From an uncultured Coriobacteriaceae bacterium (lineage in GTDB: Bacteria > Actinomycetota > Coriobacteriia > Coriobacteriales > Eggerthellaceae), in contig USAB01000045.1 of NCBI GenBank assembly GCA_900552585.1, positions 1 through 13,973 on the forward strand: a DNA stretch of 13,973 bases, given 5' to 3'. Shown here in pieces: positions 7,554 to 13,973 of the stretch (positions are counted from its first letter, which is position 1; each line of letters begins with the position of its first letter). The notes beneath the pieces are model-generated. The model was given only the letters and a program-made list of their open reading frames with translations, was not told the origin of the DNA and made no database searches. Position numbers and translations under genes: made by a program.

Positions 7554-8408
7554 TCAATCGCAACTGGCGAACGCATTGCGATGGAACCGCAGAAACGCGC
7601 GGTTCGGCCCCGTGACAACAATGGAGATGATATCGAACAGGACGTTGACATCGACGTATTCGTTGCGAGAGAGATAGATGGCCGCAATGCGCTCGTACCT
7701 GCTGCGCTTTTCGGGTGTGACCGCCTCGGAGGGAAACCCGTGGGCGATATTCGACCGCGTCTTCACCTCCACGAAGTGGATGGCCTCCCCATCATGCGCG
7801 ATGATATCCGCCTCGCCGGCAGAGCATACCCAGTTGCGTTCCAGAACCTCCATGCCACGGCGCTCGAGAAAGCGCGCAGCAGCCTGCTCTCCCCTGCGTC
7901 CCAAGTCCTTGTTATGGCCCGAAGAGCCGCTGTTCCGGGAATCGGGTTGCCCCTCCCCGCAGGAAGGGCGAGACGGCGCAGCGTCGGGTTCCGAATTCCC
8001 GGTCCAATCTTTCTTTTCACCTAACGAAGGCGAATCTACGGCAGATGTCGGATCGGGGCCTGGCCCACCGTCGCTTTCGGGTATCGCCCCGAAGACCGTA
8101 TACGGCATATGGGCTGGTCCGGATTCGCGCCTCTCCGAATCGACCGCATCCTCCGCCGCAGAACCGCCATCTAAGCATGCTCCGTCATCCACTGCATGAG
8201 CCGACATGGCCGGCTGCCGCTCCGCATCCAGCAGAGAATCACCCGCCATCGCTTGCGCTTCGTGCGGCGGTGCGTCGCCTTCCCGCTGCGGATCCTTGCC
8301 GATAGCAGAGGCCGCATCCGGACGGACGAGCTCATCCCGATTAACTTCGCGGTGCTCCCCATTCCCGCATCCTTGACGCATGGGGGACAAGATAGGCTGA
8401 TCTTCCAT
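7554..8408 (-). CDS. YraN/UPF0102 nuclease-fold protein with long unstructured N-terminal extension
   Basis: The last ~120 residues (165-284) are a complete UPF0102 domain: GRRGEQAAARFL (170-181), ERNWVCSAGEADII, and FVEVKTRS, which carry the Glu, Asp and ExK residues of a restriction-endonuclease-like active site. The family's role is unproven but it is commonly found beside rnhB, comM and dprA, as here. Residues 1-164 have no recognisable domain: they are rich in Gly, Pro, Ser, Asp and Glu, lack hydrophobic core patterns, and look disordered. The ATG at 8408 has GGGAG 6 bases upstream, so the long form is plausible. A shorter product starting near residue 165 cannot be excluded, though I see no good internal start. 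A small AT-rich patch around 8010-8030 lies just before the domain. Confidence 0.85.
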   Translation of the reverse strand: MEDQPILSPMRQGCGNGEHREVNRDELVRPDAASAIGKDPQREGDAPPHEAQAMAGDSLLDAERQPAMSAHAVDDGACLDGGSAAEDAVDSERRESGPAHMPYTVFGAIPESDGGPGPDPTSAVDSPSLGEKKDWTGNSEPDAAPSRPSCGEGQPDSRNSGSSGHNKDLGRRGEQAAARFLERRGMEVLERNWVCSAGEADIIAHDGEAIHFVEVKTRSNIAHGFPSEAVTPEKRSRYERIAAIYLSRNEYVDVNVLFDIISIVVTGPNRAFLRFHRNAFASCD

Positions 8409-8411
8409 GAT

Positions 8412-8446
8412 GTTCTCCCTTCTCCATTTTCGCAGGATAGGAGAAG
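8412..8446 (-). promoter_or_regulatory. Leader hairpin abutting the yraN ribosome binding site
   Basis: On the minus strand CTTCTCC (8440-8446) can pair with GGAGAAG (8419-8425), a perfect 7-bp stem with a 14-base loop. The right arm merges directly into the purine-rich Shine-Dalgarno GGGAG before the ATG at 8408, so folding could limit ribosome access to yraN. Further upstream, TCTCGT (8451-8456) and ACGAGA (8463-8468) form a second small 6-bp stem in the 142-base rnhB-yraN gap. Confidence 0.4.
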
Positions 8447-8550
8447 ACCCTCTCGTGTGATTACGAGAACGTCACGCTGCTGCTCACGCGATTCTCGCTT
8501 CGAAGATTCGCGGTACTAAAACACCAGATGGGAAACAGGATTCAATGCAA

Positions 8551-9402
8551 TCAGAACAGCGTGCCCTGGGAGAAATTCTGACAGAACGATTTCCGATGCA
8601 GCGGGCACAAGCCTTCGCGCTCGATTGCCGCGATATGAGCCGCACTGCCGTAACCCTTATTCGAATCGAAACCGTAAGCGGGATACGTGCGCGCATATTC
8701 GTCCATAAGGGCATCGCGCTCCACTTTCGCGATGATGGACGCAGCGGAAATGGCGGCAACGCGCGCATCGCCCTTCACCAGATTAACCTCGCGCGAATCG
8801 ATATGCAGCGGATTGCCATCCAAGAGCACGGCGCGAACCGGACCGACGGCATCCCCGTCGAGTGCTGCAATCTTCTCATCAATGGCGGCAACGGCACGCG
8901 AGAAAGCCAGACGCAGGCAAGCAGACATGCCAAGATCGTCAATCTCAGCCGGCGGTATGTGCTCGATATCCCAGGCCAGGGCCGTATTCCGAATCTCCTC
9001 CGACAATTCTTCGCGACGTGCCGGCGAAAGCTGCTTCGAATCGTTCAGACCTTGAATCTGCGGGAATGCCGGCAGCACCACGGCGCCAACGGTCAGCGGC
9101 CCGGCCAGAGGTCCGCGGCCGACCTCGTCTAGACCGACTGCCGCAATCCATTCGCCCGCATCCGGAGCATCTGCTCCTTCGATGCTGCGGACGGCGGACA
9201 GCGCAACTTCGTTCTGGAAGCGATACAGGCGTTGGATGCGGTCGCGTTCTGCAGCCTCCGCATCCAGACGCTTACGGGTCCGTTCGAGTGCCTGCTTGAT
9301 GCCCTTTCGGGTATCTGCGGCCAATGCGCGTTCCAGAACAGCAAACTGTTCCTCGTCGGCCTCGTCGAGGCGTTTCCTGATATCGGCGATAGTCTGCTTC
9401 AT
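8551..9402 (-). CDS. rnhB: Ribonuclease HII
   Basis: Cleaves RNA in RNA-DNA hybrids and starts removal of misincorporated ribonucleotides from DNA. The 283-residue product starts at ATG 9402 (MKQTIADIRKRLDEADEEQF), with AAAGGA about 11 bases upstream; in-frame starts at 9414 or 9441 are possible but worse spaced. The catalytic core begins at about residue 88: GLDEVGRGPLAGP (Asp92, Glu93), LNDSKQLS (119-126), LLDGN (Asp195) and VKGDARVAAISAASIIAKVERD with Asp212. The first ~75 residues are charged and helical, an N-terminal extension of the kind also known in longer Gram-positive RNase HII proteins. It follows rplS after that gene's terminator, as in the conserved rplS-rnhB order, and precedes yraN. 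Confidence 0.95.
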   Translation of the reverse strand: MKQTIADIRKRLDEADEEQFAVLERALAADTRKGIKQALERTRKRLDAEAAERDRIQRLYRFQNEVALSAVRSIEGADAPDAGEWIAAVGLDEVGRGPLAGPLTVGAVVLPAFPQIQGLNDSKQLSPARREELSEEIRNTALAWDIEHIPPAEIDDLGMSACLRLAFSRAVAAIDEKIAALDGDAVGPVRAVLLDGNPLHIDSREVNLVKGDARVAAISAASIIAKVERDALMDEYARTYPAYGFDSNKGYGSAAHIAAIEREGLCPLHRKSFCQNFSQGTLF

Positions 9403-9432
9403 GCGCCCGGGCATCCTTTCGAAACGGACTCG

Positions 9433-9449
9433 CAGTTGCAAGGCAACTG
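9433..9449 (-). other. Short perfect hairpin in the rnhB leader
   Basis: CAGTTGC and GCAACTG (9433-9439 and 9443-9449) form a perfect 7-bp stem with a 3-base loop, between the rplS terminator and the rnhB start. It has no T-tract of its own on the minus strand. It might stabilise the 5' end of a read-through rnhB transcript, or act as a small operator. Confidence 0.4.
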
Positions 9450-9455
9450 AGTAAC

Positions 9456-9490
9456 GAAAAATAAAAAGGCCCCTGTTGGCAGGGGCCTTT
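9456..9490 (-). terminator. Strong intrinsic terminator of rplS
   Basis: On the minus strand an 11-bp perfect stem pairs AAAGGCCCCTG with CAGGGGCCTTT around a 4-base loop (arms 9480-9490 and 9465-9475). It is followed by a T-rich tail (TTATTTTTC). It starts about 20 bases after the rplS stop. Expression of rnhB and genes beyond must come from read-through or a separate promoter. Confidence 0.92.
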
Positions 9491-9512
9491 CTTGTTTGAG
9501 CGAGCGCGCGAA

Positions 9513-9860
9513 TTAGTTGCGAGCTGCTTCCTTGATCTTCGCAGCCTTGCCCACCTTGTCGCGCAGGTAGTACAGCTTAGCGCGGTTGACATCGCCGCGA
9601 CGAGAGATCTCGATATGGTCGATCTTCGGGGAGTGCACCGGGAAGGTGCGCTCGACGCCCACGCCGAAGCTCACCTTGCGGACGGTGAACGTCTCACGGG
9701 AGGATGCACCATGACGACGGATAACGTCGCCCTGGAACACCTGAATGCGCTCGCGGTTTCCCTCGGTGATGCGATAGTGAACCTTCACCGTGTCGCCAAC
9801 CTTGAAATCCGGGATGTCACTCTTGATTTGCTGCTGCTCGATAGCGCGAATGTAATCCAT
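9513..9860 (-). CDS. rplS: 50S ribosomal protein L19
   Basis: Structural protein at the 30S-50S subunit interface. The 115-residue length is exactly typical. The sequence shows the family blocks FKVGDTVKVHYRITEGNRERIQ, the VFQGDVIRRHGASSRETFTVRK segment and the C-terminal SPKIDHIEISRRGDVNRAKLYYLRDKVGKAAKI block. The ATG at 9860 is preceded by GAAGGAACGAAG, with AGGA well placed as ribosome binding site. It has its own promoter upstream and a strong terminator downstream, so it is probably an independent, highly expressed unit. The usual neighbours trmD and rimM are absent upstream; azlCD lies there instead. Confidence 0.98.
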   Translation of the reverse strand: MDYIRAIEQQQIKSDIPDFKVGDTVKVHYRITEGNRERIQVFQGDVIRRHGASSRETFTVRKVSFGVGVERTFPVHSPKIDHIEISRRGDVNRAKLYYLRDKVGKAAKIKEAARN

Positions 9861-9887
9861 CTTCGTTCCTTCTAGTTTCTATTTCAT

Positions 9888-9905
9888 ACCAAAACGGTCT
9901 TTGGT
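9888..9905 (-). promoter_or_regulatory. Hairpin in the rplS 5' leader
   Basis: ACCAAA and TTTGGT (9900-9905 and 9888-9893) form a perfect 6-bp stem with a 6-base loop in the ~60-base leader between the predicted promoter and the rplS ATG. L19 leader structures are known in some Firmicutes and may bind L19 for autoregulation; whether this one is equivalent is inference. Confidence 0.4.
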
Positions 9906-9927
9906 CTAAGTCAAGACACAAGCAAGC

Positions 9928-9956
9928 ATTATACGTGCCCGCCGTCTTCGATGCAA
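9928..9956 (-). promoter_or_regulatory. Promoter of rplS
   Basis: A perfect TATAAT -10 (9928-9933) lies 17 bases from a TTGCAT -35 (9951-9956) that keeps the TTG core. The predicted start near 9921 gives a leader of about 60 bases. GATGC (9950-9954) and GCATC (9971-9975) form an inverted repeat across the -35, a possible but weak operator. The azlD-rplS gap (148 bases) shows no convincing azlD terminator. Confidence 0.7.
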
Positions 9957-10008
9957 GTAGCTATACGACGGCATCCAAAAATACCACATGTTGATTCAAG
10001 GACAGCGC

Positions 10009-10332
10009 CTACACCAACATCAACAGGGCATATACTGCCACACCGACGCAGGCGCAGGCAAGCAGATTCTTCGTTTTCACGGCAACAACCGCCACAACGA
10101 CTGCCGCGATGAGCGGCATGGCCCCGTTCCATGCGCCTTGCGCCCAAAGATCGGGCTTTATCAAGTCGTTCGCCACCAGTGCCGCGAATGCCGCCGCGGG
10201 AATCATCTCCAGCGCGCGGCGCGTGGACGGCTTCAGCTCGCGCCCCTTCAGCACGAACAGCGGCACGACGCGGCACACGAGAATCGTTGTGGCGCAGGCG
10301 AACATGAGAATGAGGAAATCCTGCAGGCTCAT
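10009..10332 (-). CDS. azlD: AzlD-type small subunit of branched-chain amino acid exporter
   Basis: Partner of AzlC in exporting branched-chain amino acids across the cytoplasmic membrane. The 107-residue protein has about four hydrophobic segments, starting MSLQDFLILMFACATTILVC, then the conserved RVVPLFVLKGRELKPSTRRALEMIPAAAFAAL region, and ends in two further hydrophobic stretches. ATG at 10332 overlaps the azlC stop by the ATGA arrangement, so the pair is translationally coupled and surely co-made. A longer open frame in the same phase reaches back over azlC to 10947 but its upstream part is Arg/His/Gly-rich and is only a shadow. Substrate specificity cannot be read from sequence. Confidence 0.9.
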   Translation of the reverse strand: MSLQDFLILMFACATTILVCRVVPLFVLKGRELKPSTRRALEMIPAAAFAALVANDLIKPDLWAQGAWNGAMPLIAAVVVAVVAVKTKNLLACACVGVAVYALLMLV

Positions 10333-11027
10333 GCGCGCTGCTCCTTCCGATCGCTGTAGGCGTTCTTCGCCAGACCTGCGCAAATGCCCGTCAGCGCCCC
10401 CACCAGGACGGCCGGGCCCGTGAGACCGAGAATCTTGCATGCCATCACGCCCAGCACGGAGACGATGACAACCAGCACCGTGGTGCCGGTGAAGCGCTGC
10501 GAACACAGCAGGCAGATGAAGATGGACGTCATGGCGAACATGCCGATTGCAGCCGGCAGGGCGATGAGCGTCCCCAGCGCCACGCCCAGGGCATTCGAGA
10601 TGGCCCAGCTGGCACAGCAGAACACATTCACCAGAAGAGCCTGCGACACCTTCCAATCGCCGCATCGGAAGCGCTGGATGTTCACGCCGAAGCTCTCGTC
10701 CGTAACACCAGCGGAGAAGAAGAATGCAAGCCGCTTCCCCACGTTCTGACAGTACTGCGAAAGCGAGGCGCTGTAGAGCACCTGGCGCGTGTTCACGAAT
10801 GAAACGCTGGCGATGATGGCGAGAAGCGGATTCCCCGCCATGAGCATGCCGGGGATCATGAACTGGCCGGCACCCGAATAGAATACGACGGACATCAGCA
10901 GGGCCATGATCCAATCCATGCCCACCTGCTGCTCCAGGATGCCGCACGGCAAGCCGATGCCGATGTATCCCGCAACCACAGGAAGCGCCGTGACGAACGC
11001 GTCTTTTATTTCAGATTGTGTAAGCAT
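10329..11027 (-). CDS. azlC: AzlC-type large subunit of branched-chain amino acid exporter
   Basis: Integral membrane subunit of the AzlCD exporter. The 232-residue length suits the family. Conserved features include the N-terminal FVTALPVVAGYIGIGLPCGIL segment, MSVVFYSGAGQFMIPGML, ASVSFVNTRQVLYSASLSQY, and FFFSAGVTDESFGV, which is the TDE(s/t)F motif typical of AzlC. Several hydrophobic helices follow to the Lys/Arg-rich tail. ATG at 11027 has almost no Shine-Dalgarno and lies only 8 bases after a perfect TATAAT, suggesting a leaderless or nearly leaderless message. The stop overlaps the azlD start. It is 58 bases downstream of dgt and is not clearly part of that operon. Confidence 0.92.
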   Translation of the reverse strand: MLTQSEIKDAFVTALPVVAGYIGIGLPCGILEQQVGMDWIMALLMSVVFYSGAGQFMIPGMLMAGNPLLAIIASVSFVNTRQVLYSASLSQYCQNVGKRLAFFFSAGVTDESFGVNIQRFRCGDWKVSQALLVNVFCCASWAISNALGVALGTLIALPAAIGMFAMTSIFICLLCSQRFTGTTVLVVIVSVLGVMACKILGLTGPAVLVGALTGICAGLAKNAYSDRKEQRA

Positions 11028-11028
11028 A

Positions 11029-11077
11029 CCGCTGCATTATAGCGGCACTTATATCAGACGAAGCCGGCAAATATCAA
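11029..11077 (-). promoter_or_regulatory. Candidate azlC promoter with overlapping inverted repeat
   Basis: TATAAT (11036-11041) ends 8 bases before the azlC ATG but has no good -35. An alternative is TTGATA (11072-11077), 18 bases, TATAAG (11048-11053), which would give a leader of about 14 bases. CCGCT (11041-11045 on the minus strand) and AGCGG (11029-11033) form a 5-bp inverted repeat around the TATAAT, as an operator might. Confidence 0.45.
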
Positions 11078-11085
11078 TTACGCGC

Positions 11086-12135
11086 CTACCTGCCGAACGC
11101 GCACGGGACATACAGGTCTTGGAACAGGCTCACCGCATAGCGGTCCGTCATGCCCGCAAGGAAATCCGTGACGGCACGGACATCGTCGCCGTCTGCAACA
11201 CGAACGAATTCATCGGGAATCCGGCCCGGATGCGCCATGAAGAAATCGAACAGGGCACCCAGAAGGCGCTGCGCCTTGCGCACCTCGACCATGACGGGCT
11301 CGCTGCGATAGATGGTCTGGAAAAGGAATGCCCGCAGCTCCATCATCGCATCCCATACCGGCGGAGAAAGGCGGATGTCGTCTGCTTGCGCAGACGTGCG
11401 TACCGTATCGAGCACAAGCGTCTCGATACGTGCGGAATGGGACGTGCCCAGCACCTCGTGCGCGGATGCGGGCAAATCGAGCTCGTCCAGCAGCCCCGCG
11501 CGAATGGCGTCGTCAATATCGTGGTTCACGTATGCAATACGGTCCGCCTTACCCACGATACGCCCCTCCAGCGTCTCCGCCTTTAAGTTCCCCGTATGGC
11601 AGGCGATGCCGTCGCGCACCTCGGAAGTCAAGTTCAAGCCGGCGCCGTCGTGTTCGAGCACCTCCACCACGCGGACGCTCTGCTCGTTATGGCGGAACAG
11701 GTCCGGAACGCGGGGATCGTCGGCCGGAACACCGCGGTAATGGGCGATGCGCTCGCGCAGCACCTCCTCGCCGGCATGGCCGAACGGCGTATGTCCCAGG
11801 TCATGGCCGAGCGCGATGGCCTCCGTCAGATCCTCATTCAGGCCCAACGCCCGAGCGATGGTGCGGGCGATCTGCGCCACTTCCAACGTATGCGTCAGGC
11901 GCGTGCGGAAGTGGTCGCCCTTCGGAGCGATGAAGACCTGCGTCTTATGGGAAAGCCGCCGAAACGCTTTCGAGTGCAGAATCTTGTCACGGTCGCGCTG
12001 GTATTCGCTGCGCAGCACGTCCGGTTCGGACGAATGGGGACGGCCCTCGGTGGCGTCGGAGAGCGCAGCATCCCCTGAAAGGCAATCATGCTCGCGCTGT
12101 TCTTGCATTTCACGGGAAACAAGCTCCATGGCCAT
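11086..12135 (-). CDS. dgt: dGTPase-like deoxynucleoside triphosphate triphosphohydrolase (HD domain)
   Basis: Hydrolyses dNTPs to deoxynucleoside and tripolyphosphate, trimming the dNTP pool. The 349-residue product shows the family start SEYQRDRDKILHSKAFRRLSHKTQVF (about 43-68) and RTRLTHTLEVAQIAR (77-91) with metal ligand His82. The HD pair follows at His111-Asp112 in LGHDLGHTPFGHAGE, then HNEQSVRVVE, and the last ligand Asp206 in YVNHDIDDAIRAG. It is a short type-2 form. Start ATG 12135 has AAGGGGG just upstream; the second ATG at 12129 is equally possible. It is 67 bases after the zinc-ribbon gene and may share its transcript. True substrate preference (dGTP or other dNTPs) is not visible. 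Confidence 0.92.
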   Translation of the reverse strand: MAMELVSREMQEQREHDCLSGDAALSDATEGRPHSSEPDVLRSEYQRDRDKILHSKAFRRLSHKTQVFIAPKGDHFRTRLTHTLEVAQIARTIARALGLNEDLTEAIALGHDLGHTPFGHAGEEVLRERIAHYRGVPADDPRVPDLFRHNEQSVRVVEVLEHDGAGLNLTSEVRDGIACHTGNLKAETLEGRIVGKADRIAYVNHDIDDAIRAGLLDELDLPASAHEVLGTSHSARIETLVLDTVRTSAQADDIRLSPPVWDAMMELRAFLFQTIYRSEPVMVEVRKAQRLLGALFDFFMAHPGRIPDEFVRVADGDDVRAVTDFLAGMTDRYAVSLFQDLYVPCAFGR

Positions 12136-12202
12136 CCCGCCCCCTTATCGCTGGATGATACGGATACGCGGCCCTCTTCGCAGATGCGGGTACGTCGCGC
12201 GC

Positions 12203-12922
12203 CTAACGGATGATCAGCAGGCGATGGCACATGGGACAGATGCCCAGCGGTGCCTGACGGCGAACCTGCAGCAGGCGCGTTTCCTCCAATATGCTGCGGC
12301 ACGTGGTGCACGTGCCCTCGTTCAGCACGGACAGCGCAACGCCACCGCACCGTTTGCGGGCATGCTCATACTCGCGGGCCACATCGGCCGGCAGCGTGGC
12401 AATGAGCTGCTCATGCTCCGCCTGCGCCTTCGACAGCTGGTCCCGGAGCACAGAGACCTTGCCTTGCAGCTCCTGACTCAAAGACGCCTCCTGCGAGGAC
12501 AGAGCGTTCAGGGCGGCTTCGATCTGATGCTTCACGCCGTCGATCTGATGCTCGCGCTCCTGAATGGTCTGGCGATTCGCCTCCAACTCCTCCGTGCGGG
12601 CGGCCATGCTATCCATGTCCTTCGAAAGGGAATCAAGCGCACGATGGTCGAAGCTGGATTCCTCGATCTTCTTCTGCGTCTCCTCTTGGCGGATGGAGAG
12701 AATCTCGATCTCGGCGCCGATGCGGGAAAGCTCCGTGCGGTTCGTGTCGGCCAGCCTCTCAACCTGCTGCTGCTTCTCGCGAATTGCCTCTTCTTTCGCG
12801 CGGATGTCCGCAAGCTGCTTGCGCTGAGGCAGGCCGTCAAGCTCGCGCTGGGCATTCGTGGCCGCCACGTCGATTTCCTGGAGCCGTTTCAGAGTCTCGA
12901 TATCCTTATCCGAAGCCTCCAT
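12203..12922 (-). CDS. Coiled-coil protein with C-terminal C4 zinc ribbon
   Basis: The 239-residue protein has about 180 residues of heptad-rich helix (residues 5-185, high Glu, Gln, Arg, Leu), predicted to form a long antiparallel coiled coil. A C-terminal zinc ribbon follows with CTTC at 205-208 and CPMC at 229-232. This matches the CT398-like/DUF family of putative nucleic-acid-binding zinc-ribbon proteins; in mycobacteria its homologue also sits beside a Nif3-like gene. The biochemical role is unknown. ATG at 12922 is preceded by an excellent GAGGAGG 7 bases upstream, and the gene starts 33 bases after the Nif3-like stop, so the two are likely an operon. Confidence 0.88.
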   Translation of the reverse strand: MEASDKDIETLKRLQEIDVAATNAQRELDGLPQRKQLADIRAKEEAIREKQQQVERLADTNRTELSRIGAEIEILSIRQEETQKKIEESSFDHRALDSLSKDMDSMAARTEELEANRQTIQEREHQIDGVKHQIEAALNALSSQEASLSQELQGKVSVLRDQLSKAQAEHEQLIATLPADVAREYEHARKRCGGVALSVLNEGTCTTCRSILEETRLLQVRRQAPLGICPMCHRLLIIR

Positions 12923-12955
12923 GCTAAATCCTCCTCATAGAACCCGCAGCTGAGC

Positions 12956-13831
12956 TCATCGCCAGTTATTCGCCCGGCCGAGCACGCGGATCGATTCCGA
13001 ATCAATGCCTACATTCCGTATCGATGATACCAGAACAGAAGTCAAGGGATACTCGCTTATATCATGTCCCAACTCAATGACGCATAAACCACGCGAAACG
13101 GCGTCCAACGCCTTGTGATAGCGCACCTCTCCGGCAACAACGCAATCCATGCCGGCTTCGCAGGCCAGCGCCAGGTCGTCGCCCGCGGCGCCGGTGCACG
13201 TGACAATGCGGGAAAGCCGACGCGAACCCGGGCCCCAGACGCGCGGGATACTCTGGAATGCGCTCTGGCAGCGGTCCGCAAGTCCATCCAACGTGAGGCA
13301 CTCCCCCGGCTGCGGAACGCAGATCTGTCCGTAACCGCGGATGGGCGCCGTGCGCACGGCTTCGAGGATGCCCTCGAGCGACAGGCCCAGGATGCCCGGC
13401 AGCACCTGCGCGGCCAGCGGGCTAACATCCAGCGCCGTATGGAACGACATCACCGCGACGCCCGCGGTAACGGCCTCCCATACACGGGCGCCCACGGCAT
13501 CTCCGCGACGTTCGGCAGGGGCAAGCGAAACGGGCGGATCCAAGAACAGCGGGTGATGCGTGACCAGCACGTTCGCAGCCAACGCACGCGTTTCGCGGAT
13601 GGCCTCAACCGTGGGATCCAGCGCAACGCACACACCTGCAACAGGCTGCAGTGCGTCGCCGACAAGCATCCCCGTGCGGTCCCATTCCTCGGCATCGTCG
13701 GCGGGAAACAGCTCCAGCAGGGCCTCTTCCAGCTGCCCGACCGTGAAGACGCCCGTGTCGCGCGCGTGCGCCTGCACCGACGCGATAGAGAGCGCCGGAT
13801 CGCCGCCTTCGAAGCCGCCGCGCCGCGTCAT
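12956..13831 (-). CDS. Nif3-like (YbgI/YqfO family) dinuclear metal-binding protein
   Basis: Family of toroidal hexamers with a dinuclear metal site; one line of work links them to GTP cyclohydrolase-like or metal-related functions, but the general role is unsettled. The 291-residue product shows WDRTGMLVGD (50-59), the metal-ligand motifs THHPLF (91-96) and FHTALD (130-135), and GHDISE (255-260) near the C-terminus. It is the short form without the inserted PII-like domain. ATG at 13831 overlaps the preceding stop (ATGA), which supports this start even though it gives a ~28-residue N-terminal leader not typical of the family. Upstream is a cysteine desulfurase, downstream the zinc-ribbon protein. 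Confidence 0.92.
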   Translation of the reverse strand: MTRRGGFEGGDPALSIASVQAHARDTGVFTVGQLEEALLELFPADDAEEWDRTGMLVGDALQPVAGVCVALDPTVEAIRETRALAANVLVTHHPLFLDPPVSLAPAERRGDAVGARVWEAVTAGVAVMSFHTALDVSPLAAQVLPGILGLSLEGILEAVRTAPIRGYGQICVPQPGECLTLDGLADRCQSAFQSIPRVWGPGSRRLSRIVTCTGAAGDDLALACEAGMDCVVAGEVRYHKALDAVSRGLCVIELGHDISEYPLTSVLVSSIRNVGIDSESIRVLGRANNWR

Positions 13832-13973
13832 CGTGAAACCGCCTCTCGAAACGCCCGGATGAAGCGCGCCACATGGTCTTCCGTCGTATAGCGCCCCATG
13901 GACACGCGCAGCGCCCCCAGGGCCCTGTCCCGTTCGATCCCCAGCGCCAAGAGCACATGACTGGGATCTAGGC
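13828..13973 (-). CDS. Cysteine desulfurase (NifS/IscS type), C-terminal end only
   Basis: Only the last 47 codons are in the window; the gene enters from the right edge. The tail reads SHVLLALGIERDRALGALR, then VSMGRYTTEDHVARFI, matching the conserved C-terminus of NifS/IscS proteins (S-x-VL-x-AxG, then the RxSxGRxTT-E-D motif). These PLP enzymes release sulfur from cysteine for Fe-S clusters or tRNA thiolation. The active-site lysine and cysteine are outside the window. The stop overlaps the Nif3-like start, so the two are co-translated. Which paralogue this is cannot be told. Confidence 0.88.
   Translation of the reverse strand, partial: LDPSHVLLALGIERDRALGALRVSMGRYTTEDHVARFIRAFREAVSR

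Noticed and set aside
10333..10947. Upstream extension of the azlD frame across azlC
   Set aside because: The upstream part is His/Arg/Gly-rich and overlaps the clear AzlC coding frame; the ATGA overlap gives a better azlD start at 10332.
11747..12940. 397-codon plus-strand open frame over dgt and the zinc-ribbon gene
   Set aside because: It crosses two real minus-strand genes and their gap, has a biased Leu/Arg composition typical of antisense frames in GC-rich DNA, and shows no domain.
1..13973. tRNA, rRNA, CRISPR array, IS element or replication origin
   Set aside because: The gaps between genes are short; I saw no cloverleaf, no regularly spaced repeats, no transposase and no DnaA-box cluster.

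Overview
The window looks like chromosomal DNA of a high-GC gut actinobacterium, most likely of the class Coriobacteriia (an Eggerthellaceae-like genome). This rests on the GC-rich body of the sequence (about 1,900 to the right end), the codon use (CGC, GCG/GCA, CCG), and the actinobacterial pairing of a Nif3-like protein with a C4 zinc-ribbon coiled-coil protein. Genus and species cannot be read from the sequence alone. All genes except one lie on the minus strand, so the biological reading direction is right to left.

Layout in transcription order (right to left): the tail of a NifS/IscS-type cysteine desulfurase; a Nif3-like metal protein whose start overlaps it; a coiled-coil zinc-ribbon protein; a dGTPase-like HD phosphohydrolase; an azlC-azlD amino-acid exporter pair; rplS (ribosomal protein L19) with its own promoter and a strong terminator; rnhB (RNase HII); a YraN-family nuclease-fold protein with a long extra N-terminus; comM (YifB) and dprA, both tied to DNA uptake and recombination; a cyclophilin on the plus strand, convergent with dprA and divergent from trmFO; trmFO (tRNA m5U54 methylation); a XerC/D-type tyrosine recombinase with a TTG start; and the first 583 codons of uvrA, which runs off the left edge.

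The stretch rplS-rnhB-yraN-comM-dprA-(gap)-trmFO-xer resembles the housekeeping neighbourhood known from Firmicutes such as Bacillus, where topA usually sits between dprA and trmFO. Here that slot holds the cyclophilin on the opposite strand. The common themes are DNA repair and recombination (UvrA, Xer, DprA, ComM, RNase HII, YraN) and tRNA/ribosome function (TrmFO, L19). There is no sign of a mobile element, CRISPR array, rRNA or tRNA gene. No stretch over 300 bases lacks a gene.

The most striking feature is uvrA. One intact reading frame passes through blocks of very different composition (about 40% GC with ATA/AGG codons, then up to 75% GC with CCC/CGG codons, then about 40% again), unlike the adjacent coriobacterial genes. 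At a contig edge in such a conserved gene, a metagenome assembly chimera is the first explanation to test; a real mosaic gene is the alternative. I found no convincing undescribed multi-gene system. The remaining points of interest are the YraN extension, several inverted repeats in leaders, and a possible near-leaderless promoter for azlC.
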